A DNA stretch of 41,224 nt from Verrucomicrobiota bacterium (GTDB lineage Bacteria > Verrucomicrobiota > Verrucomicrobiia > Methylacidiphilales > UBA1321), in contig JABDHJ010000022.1 of the NCBI GenBank assembly GCA_013285645.1, forward strand, positions 1-41,224. Direction: 5' to 3'. Below, in pieces: positions 24,935 through 33,307 of this stretch; position 1 is the stretch's first letter, and the number at the start of each line of letters is the position of its first letter. The notes under the pieces were generated by a model, which saw only the letters and a program-made list of their open reading frames with translations, was not told the origin of the DNA and ran no database searches. The translations under genes were made by a program, and so were the position numbers.

Positions 24935-25867
24935 TTACACCCGGCTCTTGAACCACTCGATGGTGGTGGTGAGACCTGCTTCGAGATCGACGACGGGTTT
25001 CCAGCCGAGGAGTTTCGTGGCGCGGGTGATGTCCGGGCGGCGCTGCTTGGGATCATCGACGGGAAGTGCCTGGAAAGTGAGCGTGCTCTTTGAGCCGGTG
25101 ATGCGAACGATGCGCTCGGCGAATTCCTTGATCGTGAGTTCGTTCGGGTTGCCGATGTTGACCGGTTCGTGGTAATCGCTCTGGGAGAGTTTGTAGATGC
25201 CATCGATCAGATCGGAGCAAAAGCAGAAGCTGCGGGTTTGGCTGCCATCGCCGAAGACGGTGATCGGTTCGCCCCGGAGCGCCTGGCCAACAAAAGCGGG
25301 AACAACGCGGCCATCCTTGAGGCGCATGCGCGGACCGTAGGTGTTGAAGATGCGGACGATCTTGGTGTCGATTTTGTGATAACGATGATAGGCCATGGTC
25401 ATCGCCTCGGCGAAACGCTTGGCTTCGTCATAGACACCGCGCGGCCCGATGGGATTGACGTTGCCCCAGTAGTCTTCCGTCTGCGGATGGACGAGGGGAT
25501 CGCCGTAACATTCGGAGGTCGAGGCGATGAGAAACTTGGCGTTCTTGGTCATGGCGAGGCCCAGCGCATTGTGCGTACCGAGCGAGCCGACCTTGAGCGT
25601 CTGGATGGGCAGTTCGAGATAATCGATCGGGCTGGCGGGCGAGGCGAAATGGAAAATGATGTCGATTTCGCCGGGGATATCGAGGTACTTGGTGACGTCC
25701 TGCTCGATGAAGCTGTAGTCCGCGTTGCTCTTGAGATGATCGAGATTGGCGGGATTTCCTGTGATGAAATTATCGACGCCGATGACCTTGAAACCCTCCT
25801 TAAGAAGGCGGTCGGTGAGGTGGCTGCCGAGAAATCCGGCGCCGCCGGTGACGAGTGCTGTTTTCAT
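24935..25867 (-). CDS. UDP-glucuronate decarboxylase (UXS-type extended SDR)
   Basis: UXS converts UDP-glucuronate to UDP-xylose with bound NAD+. The 310-residue product (ATG 25867, [15 protein letters not shown]) has the Rossmann GGAGFLGS (8-15), HFASPASP (73-80), the catalytic TSECYGDP (117-124), YDEAK (Y146, K150) and [12 protein letters not shown]. These features separate UXS from epimerases. It lacks the membrane-anchoring N terminus of animal enzymes, as bacterial forms do. It starts 4 bp after the leuD stop and precedes a membrane protein and a glycosyltransferase, consistent with a pentose- or xylose-containing envelope glycan. Confidence 0.92.
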   Translation of the reverse strand: MKTALVTGGAGFLGSHLTDRLLKEGFKVIGVDNFITGNPANLDHLKSNADYSFIEQDVTKYLDIPGEIDIIFHFASPASPIDYLELPIQTLKVGSLGTHNALGLAMTKNAKFLIASTSECYGDPLVHPQTEDYWGNVNPIGPRGVYDEAKRFAEAMTMAYHRYHKIDTKIVRIFNTYGPRMRLKDGRVVPAFVGQALRGEPITVFGDGSQTRSFCFCSDLIDGIYKLSQSDYHEPVNIGNPNELTIKEFAERIVRITGSKSTLTFQALPVDDPKQRRPDITRATKLLGWKPVVDLEAGLTTTIEWFKSRV

Positions 25868-25871
25868 AAAA

Positions 25872-26426
25872 TTAGTCTTCCTTACGGGCGGGGATGAGGC
25901 CGCTTTGACGGGCGAAGTCGAAGATGCCGCCGGCATCGATGACGGGCTTCACTTCTCCCAGAGGCTTGAGCTTGTAGGTCTGGCCATTGGCGCGGACCTC
26001 GTCCTTGTCGAAGTCGACTTCGACGTGGTCGCCGGTCTTGATGACTTCGCTGAGCGGAACGGTGCTTTCGTAGGGATAGAGCTCGCCGGTGGCGATGGAG
26101 TTGCGGAAGAAGATGCGGGCGTAACCCTCGGCCACGATGACCTGGCAGCCGGCGGCACCGAGGGCGATGGGGGCATGCTCGCGCGAGGAGCCGCAACCGA
26201 AATTGCGTCCAGCGATGATGATGGGGTACTTCGTTTTCGTCGTGCCTTCCTCGACGTAACGGGTGGGATAGAGAGAATCGGGCAGGCCGATCATGGCGTA
26301 GCTGCCGAGCTTCTCGTACTCATCAGGAATGGTCGGGACGAGAGTGAGATACTGGGCGGGGATGATCTGATCGGTATCGATGCTATTTTGGACGACGTAA
26401 GCGGGACCGGAAATGACTGTTGCCAT
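25872..26426 (-). CDS. leuD: 3-isopropylmalate dehydratase small subunit
   Basis: The 184-residue protein is the swivelling domain of the LeuCD isomerase that converts 2-isopropylmalate to 3-isopropylmalate in leucine synthesis. It carries [14 protein letters not shown] near the start and the substrate-binding loop GSSREHAP (78-85). It heads a tight gene cluster whose other members make sugar nucleotides and glycans. No leuC is seen nearby. LeuD and aconitase-type small subunits are hard to tell apart from one sequence, but the length and standalone form favour LeuD or homoaconitase-type. Confidence 0.88.
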   Translation of the reverse strand: MATVISGPAYVVQNSIDTDQIIPAQYLTLVPTIPDEYEKLGSYAMIGLPDSLYPTRYVEEGTTKTKYPIIIAGRNFGCGSSREHAPIALGAAGCQVIVAEGYARIFFRNSIATGELYPYESTVPLSEVIKTGDHVEVDFDKDEVRANGQTYKLKPLGEVKPVIDAGGIFDFARQSGLIPARKED

Positions 26427-26507
26427 AAGAAAGTAATATTAGCAGAAACTAATAGAGCAGGCTACCCCTACTTGAGAACTCTGCGAAAGACTTTCTCAGA
26501 ATCATTA

Positions 26508-26654
26508 GTCATCCTGAGCTTGTCGAAGGATCAGACACATTGACGCATAAGATATCGAGAATCGAATGCTAAAGGTCGCTGGGTCAAATTAGCATTTGCG
26601 GGCGGCTTTGCGACCGCGAATGCGTGTCTGATCCTTCGACAAGCTCAGGATGAC
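26508..26654. repeat. Inverted pair of the dispersed repeat with 31-bp identical arms
   Basis: The arm at 26508-26538 is the exact reverse complement of 26624-26654 (core TCCTTCGAC...GGATGAC, preceded by GTGTCTGA). They are 85 bp apart. The spacer holds a nested inverted pair (AATGCTA and TAGCATT). The whole can form a long hairpin between leuD and the SIMPL gene, and is the tightest pairing of this repeat in the window. Confidence 0.9.
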
Positions 26655-26686
26655 GGAATTTATAAAGAGGCTTTTTGCAAGGGCCG

Positions 26687-27415
26687 TTACTTTGGCACGA
26701 GGTCGTAGGTGGCTGTTACGGTGCCGTTGATTTCAATCTGGCCGGTGACGGCGGCGGGGGTGCCGCCATTGGACGCTCGCATTGCCATGCCGCTCATCAG
26801 CATCGGTTGGGGGCCATCGGCGCCGCCTTCAATGATTTCGAGCGGGGCTCCAAGCGTGCAATTCGCCGTGGTGGCAAGATAGCCCGCCTTGTACTGGGCG
26901 TCGACTAAGGCCTGTCCGAGAGCTTGGACACGCGTGTAGGATTGCTTCGAATAGGCGTAATCGATCGATTGCACTTCCGCGCCGTCGAACTTGGCGAGTG
27001 CGTCGCAGATCGGGCCGTACTTGTCGAAGTCGGTCAGCGTAAACGTGAATTGAGTGGAGCAGGTGAACGGCTTGGAGCGATCTTCGTTGGGAGGAAAATA
27101 GGTCTGCCGATCAAAGCGGATGCCGCCGGTTTGCAGATCCTGGACCGCGCCGCCGAGGGACTTGATGTAGTTCAGCGCGCCGGTGAGGGAGGCATCGTGA
27201 CGGGCTTTTGCCGCCGCGAGGGTCGCGTCGTTATCGCTGACCTGGACACTCCAATACATCTGGTCTGGCGCGACCTTGATCGTCGCCGTGCCGATGACGG
27301 TGACTTTGTGAGTGGGCGGGTTCGGTCCCGGAGGCGGTGGTGGGCCGCCGCAGCACGAATTGAGGAGAAGGGATGAAGCCAGGGCGAGGGAAGAGAAGAG
27401 CGTGGTGGATTTCAC
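26687..27415 (-). CDS. SIMPL-domain lipoprotein (DUF541)
   Basis: The 242-residue protein has a lipoprotein signal ending at C21 (LLNSC), a proline-rich linker, and a SIMPL domain. That domain has HKVTVIGTATIKVAPDQMYWSVQV, KARHDASLTGALNYIKSLG, then the second half with CSTQFTFTLTDFDKYGPICDALAK and an AxxxAQYKAGYLA helix. This is the repeating pattern of DUF541 proteins such as E. coli YggE. It should sit in the periplasm or outer membrane. Family members are linked to oxidative-stress tolerance, but the exact role is unknown. The gene is followed by a repeat copy 28 bp past its stop. Confidence 0.86.
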   Translation of the reverse strand: MKSTTLFSSLALASSLLLNSCCGGPPPPPGPNPPTHKVTVIGTATIKVAPDQMYWSVQVSDNDATLAAAKARHDASLTGALNYIKSLGGAVQDLQTGGIRFDRQTYFPPNEDRSKPFTCSTQFTFTLTDFDKYGPICDALAKFDGAEVQSIDYAYSKQSYTRVQALGQALVDAQYKAGYLATTANCTLGAPLEIIEGGADGPQPMLMSGMAMRASNGGTPAAVTGQIEINGTVTATYDLVPK

Positions 27416-27462
27416 GGATAGAGCTACCTTAACGGTCTGCGGGATGCCGCCAAGTTCTCGTT

Positions 27463-29271
27463 TTAATAAACGAATATGAGCACAACAGAATTTTGAACCC
27501 GACCTACGACATCTTCGGTCTTTTCGGGTACGTCTGGCGATGACGTCTCTGGCAATAAATTAGCTGCGTCAGCGTCAAGCAATGGTAATACATATGCCGT
27601 CTTAACCGCGTAATTTACATTTTCGGGTAATGCTCCGGTGGTCTGAGCAGTGACAACAGCGTCCAGCTTGGCAACTACTAATCCAATTACATTCCCATGA
27701 AAATCAAACAGCGGGCCGCCAGAATTGCCTGGCTGAACAGGTACGCTAATTTGCCAGTCACGCACATCGTCCTGAACTCCTGAAAGACTGCTAATTTCGC
27801 CTTGGGTCATTTTAGGGCTAAATCCTTGTAGTTGGGTGTCTGGAAATCCGATGGTAAACACCGATTGGCCCAACTTAACACCACTTGAAGATTTTATCGG
27901 AACTGCTTGAAATTGACCTTCGCACTTTAAGAGTGCTACGTCATTGGACGTATCTATTTTGAGAACCTGGGCAGATTTCAGGCCTTGCTGAGTAAGAACT
28001 TTTATGGCGTGGGCATCTTTCACCACATGCGCAGCAGTAATTATAAGACCATCTTTTGACACGAAGACGCCTGTTCCTGAGCCTTGGGGTTCATCACTTG
28101 TCACTCGATCTGTCTCATTTTTGCTCTGGATTGCCTGTGCCTTTGATTGGTCAATTTCTTTTAGAAGTTCTTTGCTCCGCTGCTGAGCCATTAAAGTACT
28201 TTGAACACCTAAAATTCGTTCTATTCGGTCACGTTCTTTTGTTGCCTCTTCCAATCCCGAAGAAGATGAAACAATGTACCACGCGAGTGCTTCACCGTAA
28301 TCCTGCGCTACTCCCTCTCCACGACTATACACAGCTCCCAAATGATACTGTGCTTGAGGGTTCCCTTGCTCAGCAGCTTTTTTATACCAACTCGCCGCTG
28401 CAACAGTGTCTTTGGTCTCTCCTTCCCCCATAGCGTATGAGAGTCCCAAATTGAATTGTGCAGTCGTATCTCCTTGGTTGGCTGATTTCAGGAACCACTC
28501 ATTTGCTTCTGTGAGATCTTTTTTTACTCCCTGTCCCAATGCATAAGCTAATCCGACGTTTCTTTGGGCATCTGAGTCGCCTTGTTCGGCGGCTTTGCGG
28601 AATAATTTGGCTGCTTCAACAGCATTTTTTTCGACGCCCTCGCCATCACGGTAATCGAGCCCGAGAATGAACACTGCGCGCACGTCTCCTTGATCGGCTG
28701 CCTTGCGATACCACGTAGCTGACTCGATTAAATCTTTTCGAACCCCTGTGCCATTGTAATAGCAAAAGCCAAGACGTCTTTCGGCTAAGGCATTTCCTTG
28801 GTCGGCGGCCTTGCGATACCAATTGGCTGATTGGATGTCATCTTTTTCGACACCAGTACCATATTGATAATCGAGACCAAGAATAAACTGCGCTCCAACA
28901 TCTCCTTGATCGGCGGCCTTGCGGAACCATTTGACTGATTCGACAACATCCTTTTCAACGCCAGTTCCATCATGATAACAATATCCAAGGAACGCTTGTG
29001 CCTGGGCATTTCCTTGGTCTGCAGCTTTGCGGAACCAGATAGCCGCTGCCGAACTGTCTTTGGTCACTCTATCGCCTTTAGCGTACAAAAGTCCTAAATT
29101 GAATTGGGCCGTGGGATCGCCAGCGTTTGCCGCTTTTGTAATATCGCTTAAGGAAGAGGCACTTGTCGTAACAGAAGTCTGTGCATTCGATGTAGCGACA
29201 TTAGTCGGTTCCTCTCCCCGCCCCACCGATAGCATTAGCCCGAGGGCGAGGAGAATGATTTTAGGAACCAT
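27463..29271 (-). CDS. Sel1-repeat and trypsin-like serine protease fusion
   Basis: The 602-residue product (ATG 29271) has a signal peptide (1-18). Eight consecutive Sel1 repeats of exactly 36 residues (about 45-332) follow, unit A-x-Q-G-x-x-x-A-Q-x-x-L-G-x-x-Y. Then come a coiled linker (about 340-392) and a trypsin-like domain: GSGTGVFVSKDGLIITAAHVV (H415), DTSNDVALLKC (D444) and PGNSGGPLFDFHGNVIG (S517). All three catalytic residues are present, as in DegP/HtrA proteases, but no PDZ domain follows. The repeats are near-identical and A+T-rich. It is probably a periplasmic protease with a protein-binding array. A start at 29286 is possible. Confidence 0.88.
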   Translation of the reverse strand: MVPKIILLALGLMLSVGRGEEPTNVATSNAQTSVTTSASSLSDITKAANAGDPTAQFNLGLLYAKGDRVTKDSSAAAIWFRKAADQGNAQAQAFLGYCYHDGTGVEKDVVESVKWFRKAADQGDVGAQFILGLDYQYGTGVEKDDIQSANWYRKAADQGNALAERRLGFCYYNGTGVRKDLIESATWYRKAADQGDVRAVFILGLDYRDGEGVEKNAVEAAKLFRKAAEQGDSDAQRNVGLAYALGQGVKKDLTEANEWFLKSANQGDTTAQFNLGLSYAMGEGETKDTVAAASWYKKAAEQGNPQAQYHLGAVYSRGEGVAQDYGEALAWYIVSSSSGLEEATKERDRIERILGVQSTLMAQQRSKELLKEIDQSKAQAIQSKNETDRVTSDEPQGSGTGVFVSKDGLIITAAHVVKDAHAIKVLTQQGLKSAQVLKIDTSNDVALLKCEGQFQAVPIKSSSGVKLGQSVFTIGFPDTQLQGFSPKMTQGEISSLSGVQDDVRDWQISVPVQPGNSGGPLFDFHGNVIGLVVAKLDAVVTAQTTGALPENVNYAVKTAYVLPLLDADAANLLPETSSPDVPEKTEDVVGRVQNSVVLIFVY

Positions 29272-29329
29272 GTGCAGGTCGTGCATAGTAATAATTGCGT
29301 TAACCTTATTGAGTTCCGGAAAAATGTCA

Positions 29330-29623
29330 TCATCGGGGTTTTGCTGGGTCTGAGTCGGATTCTGCTACTTTCTTTACAAGCAAAGGTGGGAGCAATCGGA
29401 CTATCTCCTGATTAAAATCCATGCGATAGGCAATACTGGAGAACCTAAAGGTGACGCATTTCCCAGCAGCTAACCAATCTCGTTTTTTGGTGCCTCCCCA
29501 CACAATGGGGACATTTCCTGTTTTCTGCGCGTAATGGCTCAAGGCTCGAAGGCAAGAGACAACGGCTAGGTCATTCGCATGGTAGGTGACGCTATATTTA
29601 TGGTCTGAATGTACTGTAGTCAT
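29330..29623 (-). CDS. Small hypothetical protein upstream of the Sel1-protease
   Basis: The 97-residue frame (ATG 29623) has protein-like composition: VTYHANDLAVVSCLRALSHYA, then VPIVWGGTKKRDWLAAGKC, then VTFRFSSIAYRMDF. The pattern of strands and a helix suggests a small alpha-beta domain, but I recognise no family. It ends 58 bp before the Sel1-protease start on the same strand, so the two may form one transcript. No signal peptide is present, which makes it cytoplasmic unlike its neighbour. Confidence 0.55.
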   Translation of the reverse strand: MTTVHSDHKYSVTYHANDLAVVSCLRALSHYAQKTGNVPIVWGGTKKRDWLAAGKCVTFRFSSIAYRMDFNQEIVRLLPPLLVKKVAESDSDPAKPR

Positions 29624-29742
29624 ATATAGCAGGGAAGTGGCGATTCATTAGGGTATTTGATACGATCGAGTGCTGATCATGAACTACTTGTGCGCCAAAC
29701 ATTCATTATCCAACTACTGCTGCCTTTCCGTTATTCGTAGGA

Positions 29743-29777
29743 GTGTCTGATCCTTCGACAGGCTCAGGATGACGGAA
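29743..29777 (+). repeat. Dispersed 26-bp repeat, copy 5, with GTGTCTGA extension
   Basis: GTGTCTGA followed by TCCTTCGACAGG...ATGACGG, with G for A in the centre. It lies 2 bp past the aminotransferase stop on that gene's downstream side. Same extended form as the pair at 26508-26654. Confidence 0.88.
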
Positions 29778-29779
29778 CT

Positions 29780-30934
29780 TTAAACAGTGAGTTTCGCCGA
29801 GAGGCGCTCACCGGCGGCGATCAGCGTTTCGTCTTTTTTGGCGAAGTGGAAGCGGATGTAGCGGTGGACGGGTTCGCGGAAGAAGCTGGAGCCGGGGACT
29901 CCGGTGACGCCGATGCGTTTGGTGAGTTCCTCGGCGGCGATGCGGTCGTTGGTGAAGCCGAGCGAGGAGATGTCGACGAGGGTGTAGTAGGCGCCTTGCG
30001 GGGTGGTGAAGGGGAGTCCGGTCTGGCGGAGGTAGCCGAGAAAGAGGTCGCGTTTGCGGGTGTATTCGGCGAGGAGATCGGCGTAGTAGCTGTCAGGGAA
30101 TTCGAGGGCGGTGACGGCGGCTTCCTGAAGCGGGGCGGCGGCTCCGACGGTGAGGAAGTCATGGACCTTGCGCGCCTGCGAAATGATTTCGGCGGAGGCC
30201 GCGACATAGCCGAGTCGCCAGCCGGTGATCGAGTAGGTCTTTGAGAGAGAGCCGCAGGTGAGGGTGCGTTCCCATGCGCCGGGGAGGGTGGCGAAGGGGA
30301 CATGCGTGTGCGGCGCGTAGACGATGTGCTCGTAGACTTCGTCGGTGATGATGAAGGTGTCGTGTTCCTGCGCGAGTTCGAGGATGAAGAGAAGTTCCTC
30401 GCGGGTGAAGACCTTGCCGCACGGGTTGGAGGGATTGCAGAGGACGAGCGCCTTGGGTTTTTGCGCGAAGGCGCGGCGAAGTTCGTCGGGATCGAAGCCG
30501 AAGTCGGGCGGCTGCAGCGAGACGTAGATCGGTTCTGCGCCGGAGAGGATGGCGTCGGCGGCGTAGTTCTCGTAGAAGGGCGAAAAGACGATGACCTTGT
30601 CGCCCGGATTGCAGGCGGTCATCATGGCGACCATCATCGCCTCAGTGCTGCCGCAGGTGGTGACGAGATTTTTTTCCGGATCGATTTCGGGTCCGCCGAA
30701 ACGTGTGATCTTGGCGGCGAGCGCCTGGCGGAATCGAGCGGAGCCCCAGGTGATGGAGTATTGATGGAAAGGGCCACGCGCGCTTTTTTCGAGCGCTTCG
30801 ATCAATTCGGCAGGAGGATCAAAATCGGGAAAGCCCTGGGCAAGATTGATGGCGCCGTGCTGATTGGCGAGGCGGGTCATTTCGCGAATGACCGATTCCT
30901 GAAAAATGGCGAGGCGGCTGGCAGTGGCGGGCAT
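29780..30934 (-). CDS. PLP-dependent aminotransferase (class I/II)
   Basis: The 384-residue protein is a fold-type I aminotransferase of the aspartate/kynurenine/methionine aminotransferase subgroup (like YbdL). It shows INLAQGFPDFDPP near the start, NPSNPCGK (167-174), D198 in ITDEVYEH, and the Schiff-base lysine K232 in SLSKTYSITGWRLGY. The N-terminal GFPDFDPP and the ITGWRLGY motif favour a methionine or kynurenine aminotransferase activity. It is preceded by a lipoprotein gene that ends 2 bp before its start, so it is the last gene of a three-gene unit. Substrate specificity is not certain. Confidence 0.9.
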   Translation of the reverse strand: MPATASRLAIFQESVIREMTRLANQHGAINLAQGFPDFDPPAELIEALEKSARGPFHQYSITWGSARFRQALAAKITRFGGPEIDPEKNLVTTCGSTEAMMVAMMTACNPGDKVIVFSPFYENYAADAILSGAEPIYVSLQPPDFGFDPDELRRAFAQKPKALVLCNPSNPCGKVFTREELLFILELAQEHDTFIITDEVYEHIVYAPHTHVPFATLPGAWERTLTCGSLSKTYSITGWRLGYVAASAEIISQARKVHDFLTVGAAAPLQEAAVTALEFPDSYYADLLAEYTRKRDLFLGYLRQTGLPFTTPQGAYYTLVDISSLGFTNDRIAAEELTKRIGVTGVPGSSFFREPVHRYIRFHFAKKDETLIAAGERLSAKLTV

Positions 30935-30936
30935 GG

Positions 30937-31245
30937 CTAGGGGTTGCCGAGGTTACCGGCGGAAGGCAGCGATTCATCCTCCGCCTGGCGGATGCCTTCG
31001 TTGCCGCCGCCGTAGGGCATCATCGATTCCTGCTCGAGGCCGCCATTGTAAGCGATATAGGGATCTCCACTAAGGGTGCGATAACCGCCGTCCCCATTGT
31101 ACTGCACGACCGCCGTGTTCACAGGCGTGTCGCCGACATAACTGCCTTCTTCGATCGGCGTGCTGGAAGAGCAGCCTGCGAGCGCAAACGCAACCAGTGC
31201 GTACGCAAGCATGAATCCGCGTGCGATGCCTTTTGTCGTGGTCAT
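30937..31245 (-). CDS. Small lipoprotein
   Basis: The 102-residue product has a lipoprotein signal (ALAGC, C25) and a Gly/Tyr/Asn/Asp-rich mature part (...YVGDTPVNTAVVQYNGDGGYRT...) with no family I recognise. Its start overlaps the preceding TPR gene's stop as ATGA (31242-31245), and its stop is 2 bp from the aminotransferase start. Position and signal suggest an outer-membrane lipoprotein that partners the TPR protein. Confidence 0.75.
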   Translation of the reverse strand: MTTTKGIARGFMLAYALVAFALAGCSSSTPIEEGSYVGDTPVNTAVVQYNGDGGYRTLSGDPYIAYNGGLEQESMMPYGGGNEGIRQAEDESLPSAGNLGNP

Positions 31246-32282
31246 GGTTTTAGCTCCTCTTGAGCAAGAATATATTCATGCAGGGAAGGATTGCCGGTCG
31301 CGATGCATTGATGGAAAAGCTTGGCGGCGCCGGTTTTGTCTCCGGCAATTTCCCGCTTCAATCCGGCGAAATAATAGGCCTTGGCCTTTTGGCTTTTATC
31401 CTGCTTGGCCTGGAACGAAGCGGCGGAGGCGAGGAAGGTCGCCTCGTCCATTTGTCCGGTCAGATATTGGCCGATCTGCCAGCCCCATGTTTCGGAAAGG
31501 GATTTCACACCCGCTTTCGTCGCGTCTGCCAGATCGTGGGTGGCGTTCTCTGTCTGGCCTTGCTTGACCGCGATCACCCAAAGATAAATGCGCGGATAGG
31601 CTTGTCGCTCTGCGGGAAGTAGACTGAGGCATTTGGTCAGGTCGGCGGTTGCAGCGCTCCAATTCTTTTGCGCCATTTCGAGGACAGCGCGATTGATGTA
31701 AGCGGGAACATCGGGTGGGTTGAGAGAAATCGCTTCTGAGTAGTCGACCTTGGCTCCAGCGTAATCTCCGATGGATTTCTTTGCGCCGCCGCGATCATAA
31801 AACGCCGCAGCGTTTTTGGGATCGAGGGCGATGGCTGCGGTATAATCGACAATCGCCGCGCTGTATTTCTTTTGGAGATTTTTGACATTGCCCCGATTGA
31901 TGAAGGCGCGGACATGGTGGGGATCGAGGGCGATGGCTTGCGTGTAATCGGCGAGGGCCCTGGTGAGATCGCCCTGGGACGTCCGAGCATTGCCGCGATT
32001 GCTGTAGGCGATCGCATTTTTGGGATCGAGCACAAGGGCCCGGGTGTCGTCCTTGATGGCTGCGACATAATTGCCTTCCAGGCTGAGAACGCTGGCGCGA
32101 GCCAGATAGGCGCGGATGTTTTTGGGATCGCTAGCAATCGCCTGCGTGTAATCCGCGATGGCTCCCTTGAAGTCGCCGTGGACCTTTTTGGCATCGCCTT
32201 TGGCGACTAAGTCGGGCGGTGTTTGAGCCAGTGCCGCCAGGGGCAAAGACAGCGTTAGAAAAACTAGAGCAAGCTGCCTCAT
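31242..32282 (-). CDS. Secreted TPR protein
   Basis: The 346-residue product (ATG 32282) has a signal peptide (1-20, ...LPLAALAQ). At least six tandem 34-residue TPRs follow from about 30 to 230: KGDAKKVHGDFKGAIADYTQAIASDPKN and similar, with the pattern W/LG-Y-A-F-A-P. A helical C-terminal part completes it. TPRs with secretion are common in envelope assembly. ATG 32282 was chosen because the upstream in-frame start (32363) precedes the signal peptide by 27 unlikely residues and crosses the divergent M14-type gene. It is the first gene of a three-gene unit. Confidence 0.85.
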   Translation of the reverse strand: MRQLALVFLTLSLPLAALAQTPPDLVAKGDAKKVHGDFKGAIADYTQAIASDPKNIRAYLARASVLSLEGNYVAAIKDDTRALVLDPKNAIAYSNRGNARTSQGDLTRALADYTQAIALDPHHVRAFINRGNVKNLQKKYSAAIVDYTAAIALDPKNAAAFYDRGGAKKSIGDYAGAKVDYSEAISLNPPDVPAYINRAVLEMAQKNWSAATADLTKCLSLLPAERQAYPRIYLWVIAVKQGQTENATHDLADATKAGVKSLSETWGWQIGQYLTGQMDEATFLASAASFQAKQDKSQKAKAYYFAGLKREIAGDKTGAAKLFHQCIATGNPSLHEYILAQEELKP

Positions 32283-32372
32283 TGAATTGACGCTAGGACT
32301 TCTGGCGCAGGGGTCAAGAGATAGAATCGATAGATAATCGACAAAGTCCATGGGGTATTGCAATATGGAGCA

Positions 32373-33182
32373 ATGCGTCGCCCTATGCCGGCTCAGTTGC
32401 CTATGGAAAATAAAGGGCGGAAGAACTATCGGGATGCGCTGACTTCACTACAGAAGGTGAAGAGTCCATGGCTACCGGCGACGTTGGGCGATTGGGCCGT
32501 GGGACGGGACGACTATTCGTTGGAACAGTATCTTTTCGTGGGACCGCGCGGCGGCGGTGACTATATTCGCGTGGGCATCTTTGCGGGCGTTCATGGCGAC
32601 GAAGCGGCGGGCATTTTTGCAGCGGTGCGCTTTCTCCATGAACTGGCGCAGAATCCAGAGATCGCGCGCGGGTATGAAATCTATGTGTATCCGCTTTGCA
32701 ATCCATCCGGTTTTGAGGATGGCACGCGGCATTCGCGGAGCGGTCGCGATTTGAACCGGGAATTCTGGCTCGGCTCGCGTGAGCCGGAGGTGCAATTACT
32801 CGAACGACAAATCCGCACGTTGCGTTTCGATGGGATCATTTCGCTTCACGCCGATAACGAGTCGCAGGGCCTCTACGCTTTTGCGCTGGGCGCGCAGGTG
32901 ACGCAGTATGTGGTGGAACCGGCGTTGCTGGCGGCGGAGCGCGTATTGCCCCGCAATTGCGATGCGACGATCGATAATTTTACCGCGCGCAACGGACTGA
33001 TCCGAAAAGGCTATCCGGGCATGCTCTGCGCGGCGCCCGAGGCGCGTCCTCGGCCTTTTGAGATTGTTTTCGAGACGCCGCATGAAGCTGACTTGGAAAA
33101 GCAGATCGAGGCGAACCTGCTTTTCCTGCGTCACGCGCTGGAGCAATATCTGCAGTTGCAGGCGGTAGGGCAGGATTTATAA
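32373..33182 (+). CDS. M14-type zinc peptidase/succinylglutamate desuccinylase-like protein
   Basis: The 269-residue product shows the M14 zinc site: H74 and E77 in GVHGDE, then SGRDLNREF (Arg/Asn for substrate carboxylate), then H159 in ISLHAD, and a late Glu in VFETPHEA. This matches the AstE/AspA or carboxypeptidase group that cleaves amide bonds next to a carboxylate. Start choice is uncertain: ATG 32373 is used; TTG 32358 and ATG 32385 or 32403 are alternatives, none with a well-spaced Shine-Dalgarno. The gene is divergent to the TPR gene, 90 bp away. The substrate is unknown. Confidence 0.8.
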   Translation: MRRPMPAQLPMENKGRKNYRDALTSLQKVKSPWLPATLGDWAVGRDDYSLEQYLFVGPRGGGDYIRVGIFAGVHGDEAAGIFAAVRFLHELAQNPEIARGYEIYVYPLCNPSGFEDGTRHSRSGRDLNREFWLGSREPEVQLLERQIRTLRFDGIISLHADNESQGLYAFALGAQVTQYVVEPALLAAERVLPRNCDATIDNFTARNGLIRKGYPGMLCAAPEARPRPFEIVFETPHEADLEKQIEANLLFLRHALEQYLQLQAVGQDL

Positions 33183-33307
33183 AGTCGGGCTGATTCGTCA
33201 TGCCAGGACTTATTTCAGTCAGGAATAGACTCAAAAGATCGGGATTACGATAATCGTGCTGGTCGAAAGTGGGGTGGTGCGATTATGGTACTTGGTTGCA
33301 AAGAAAT

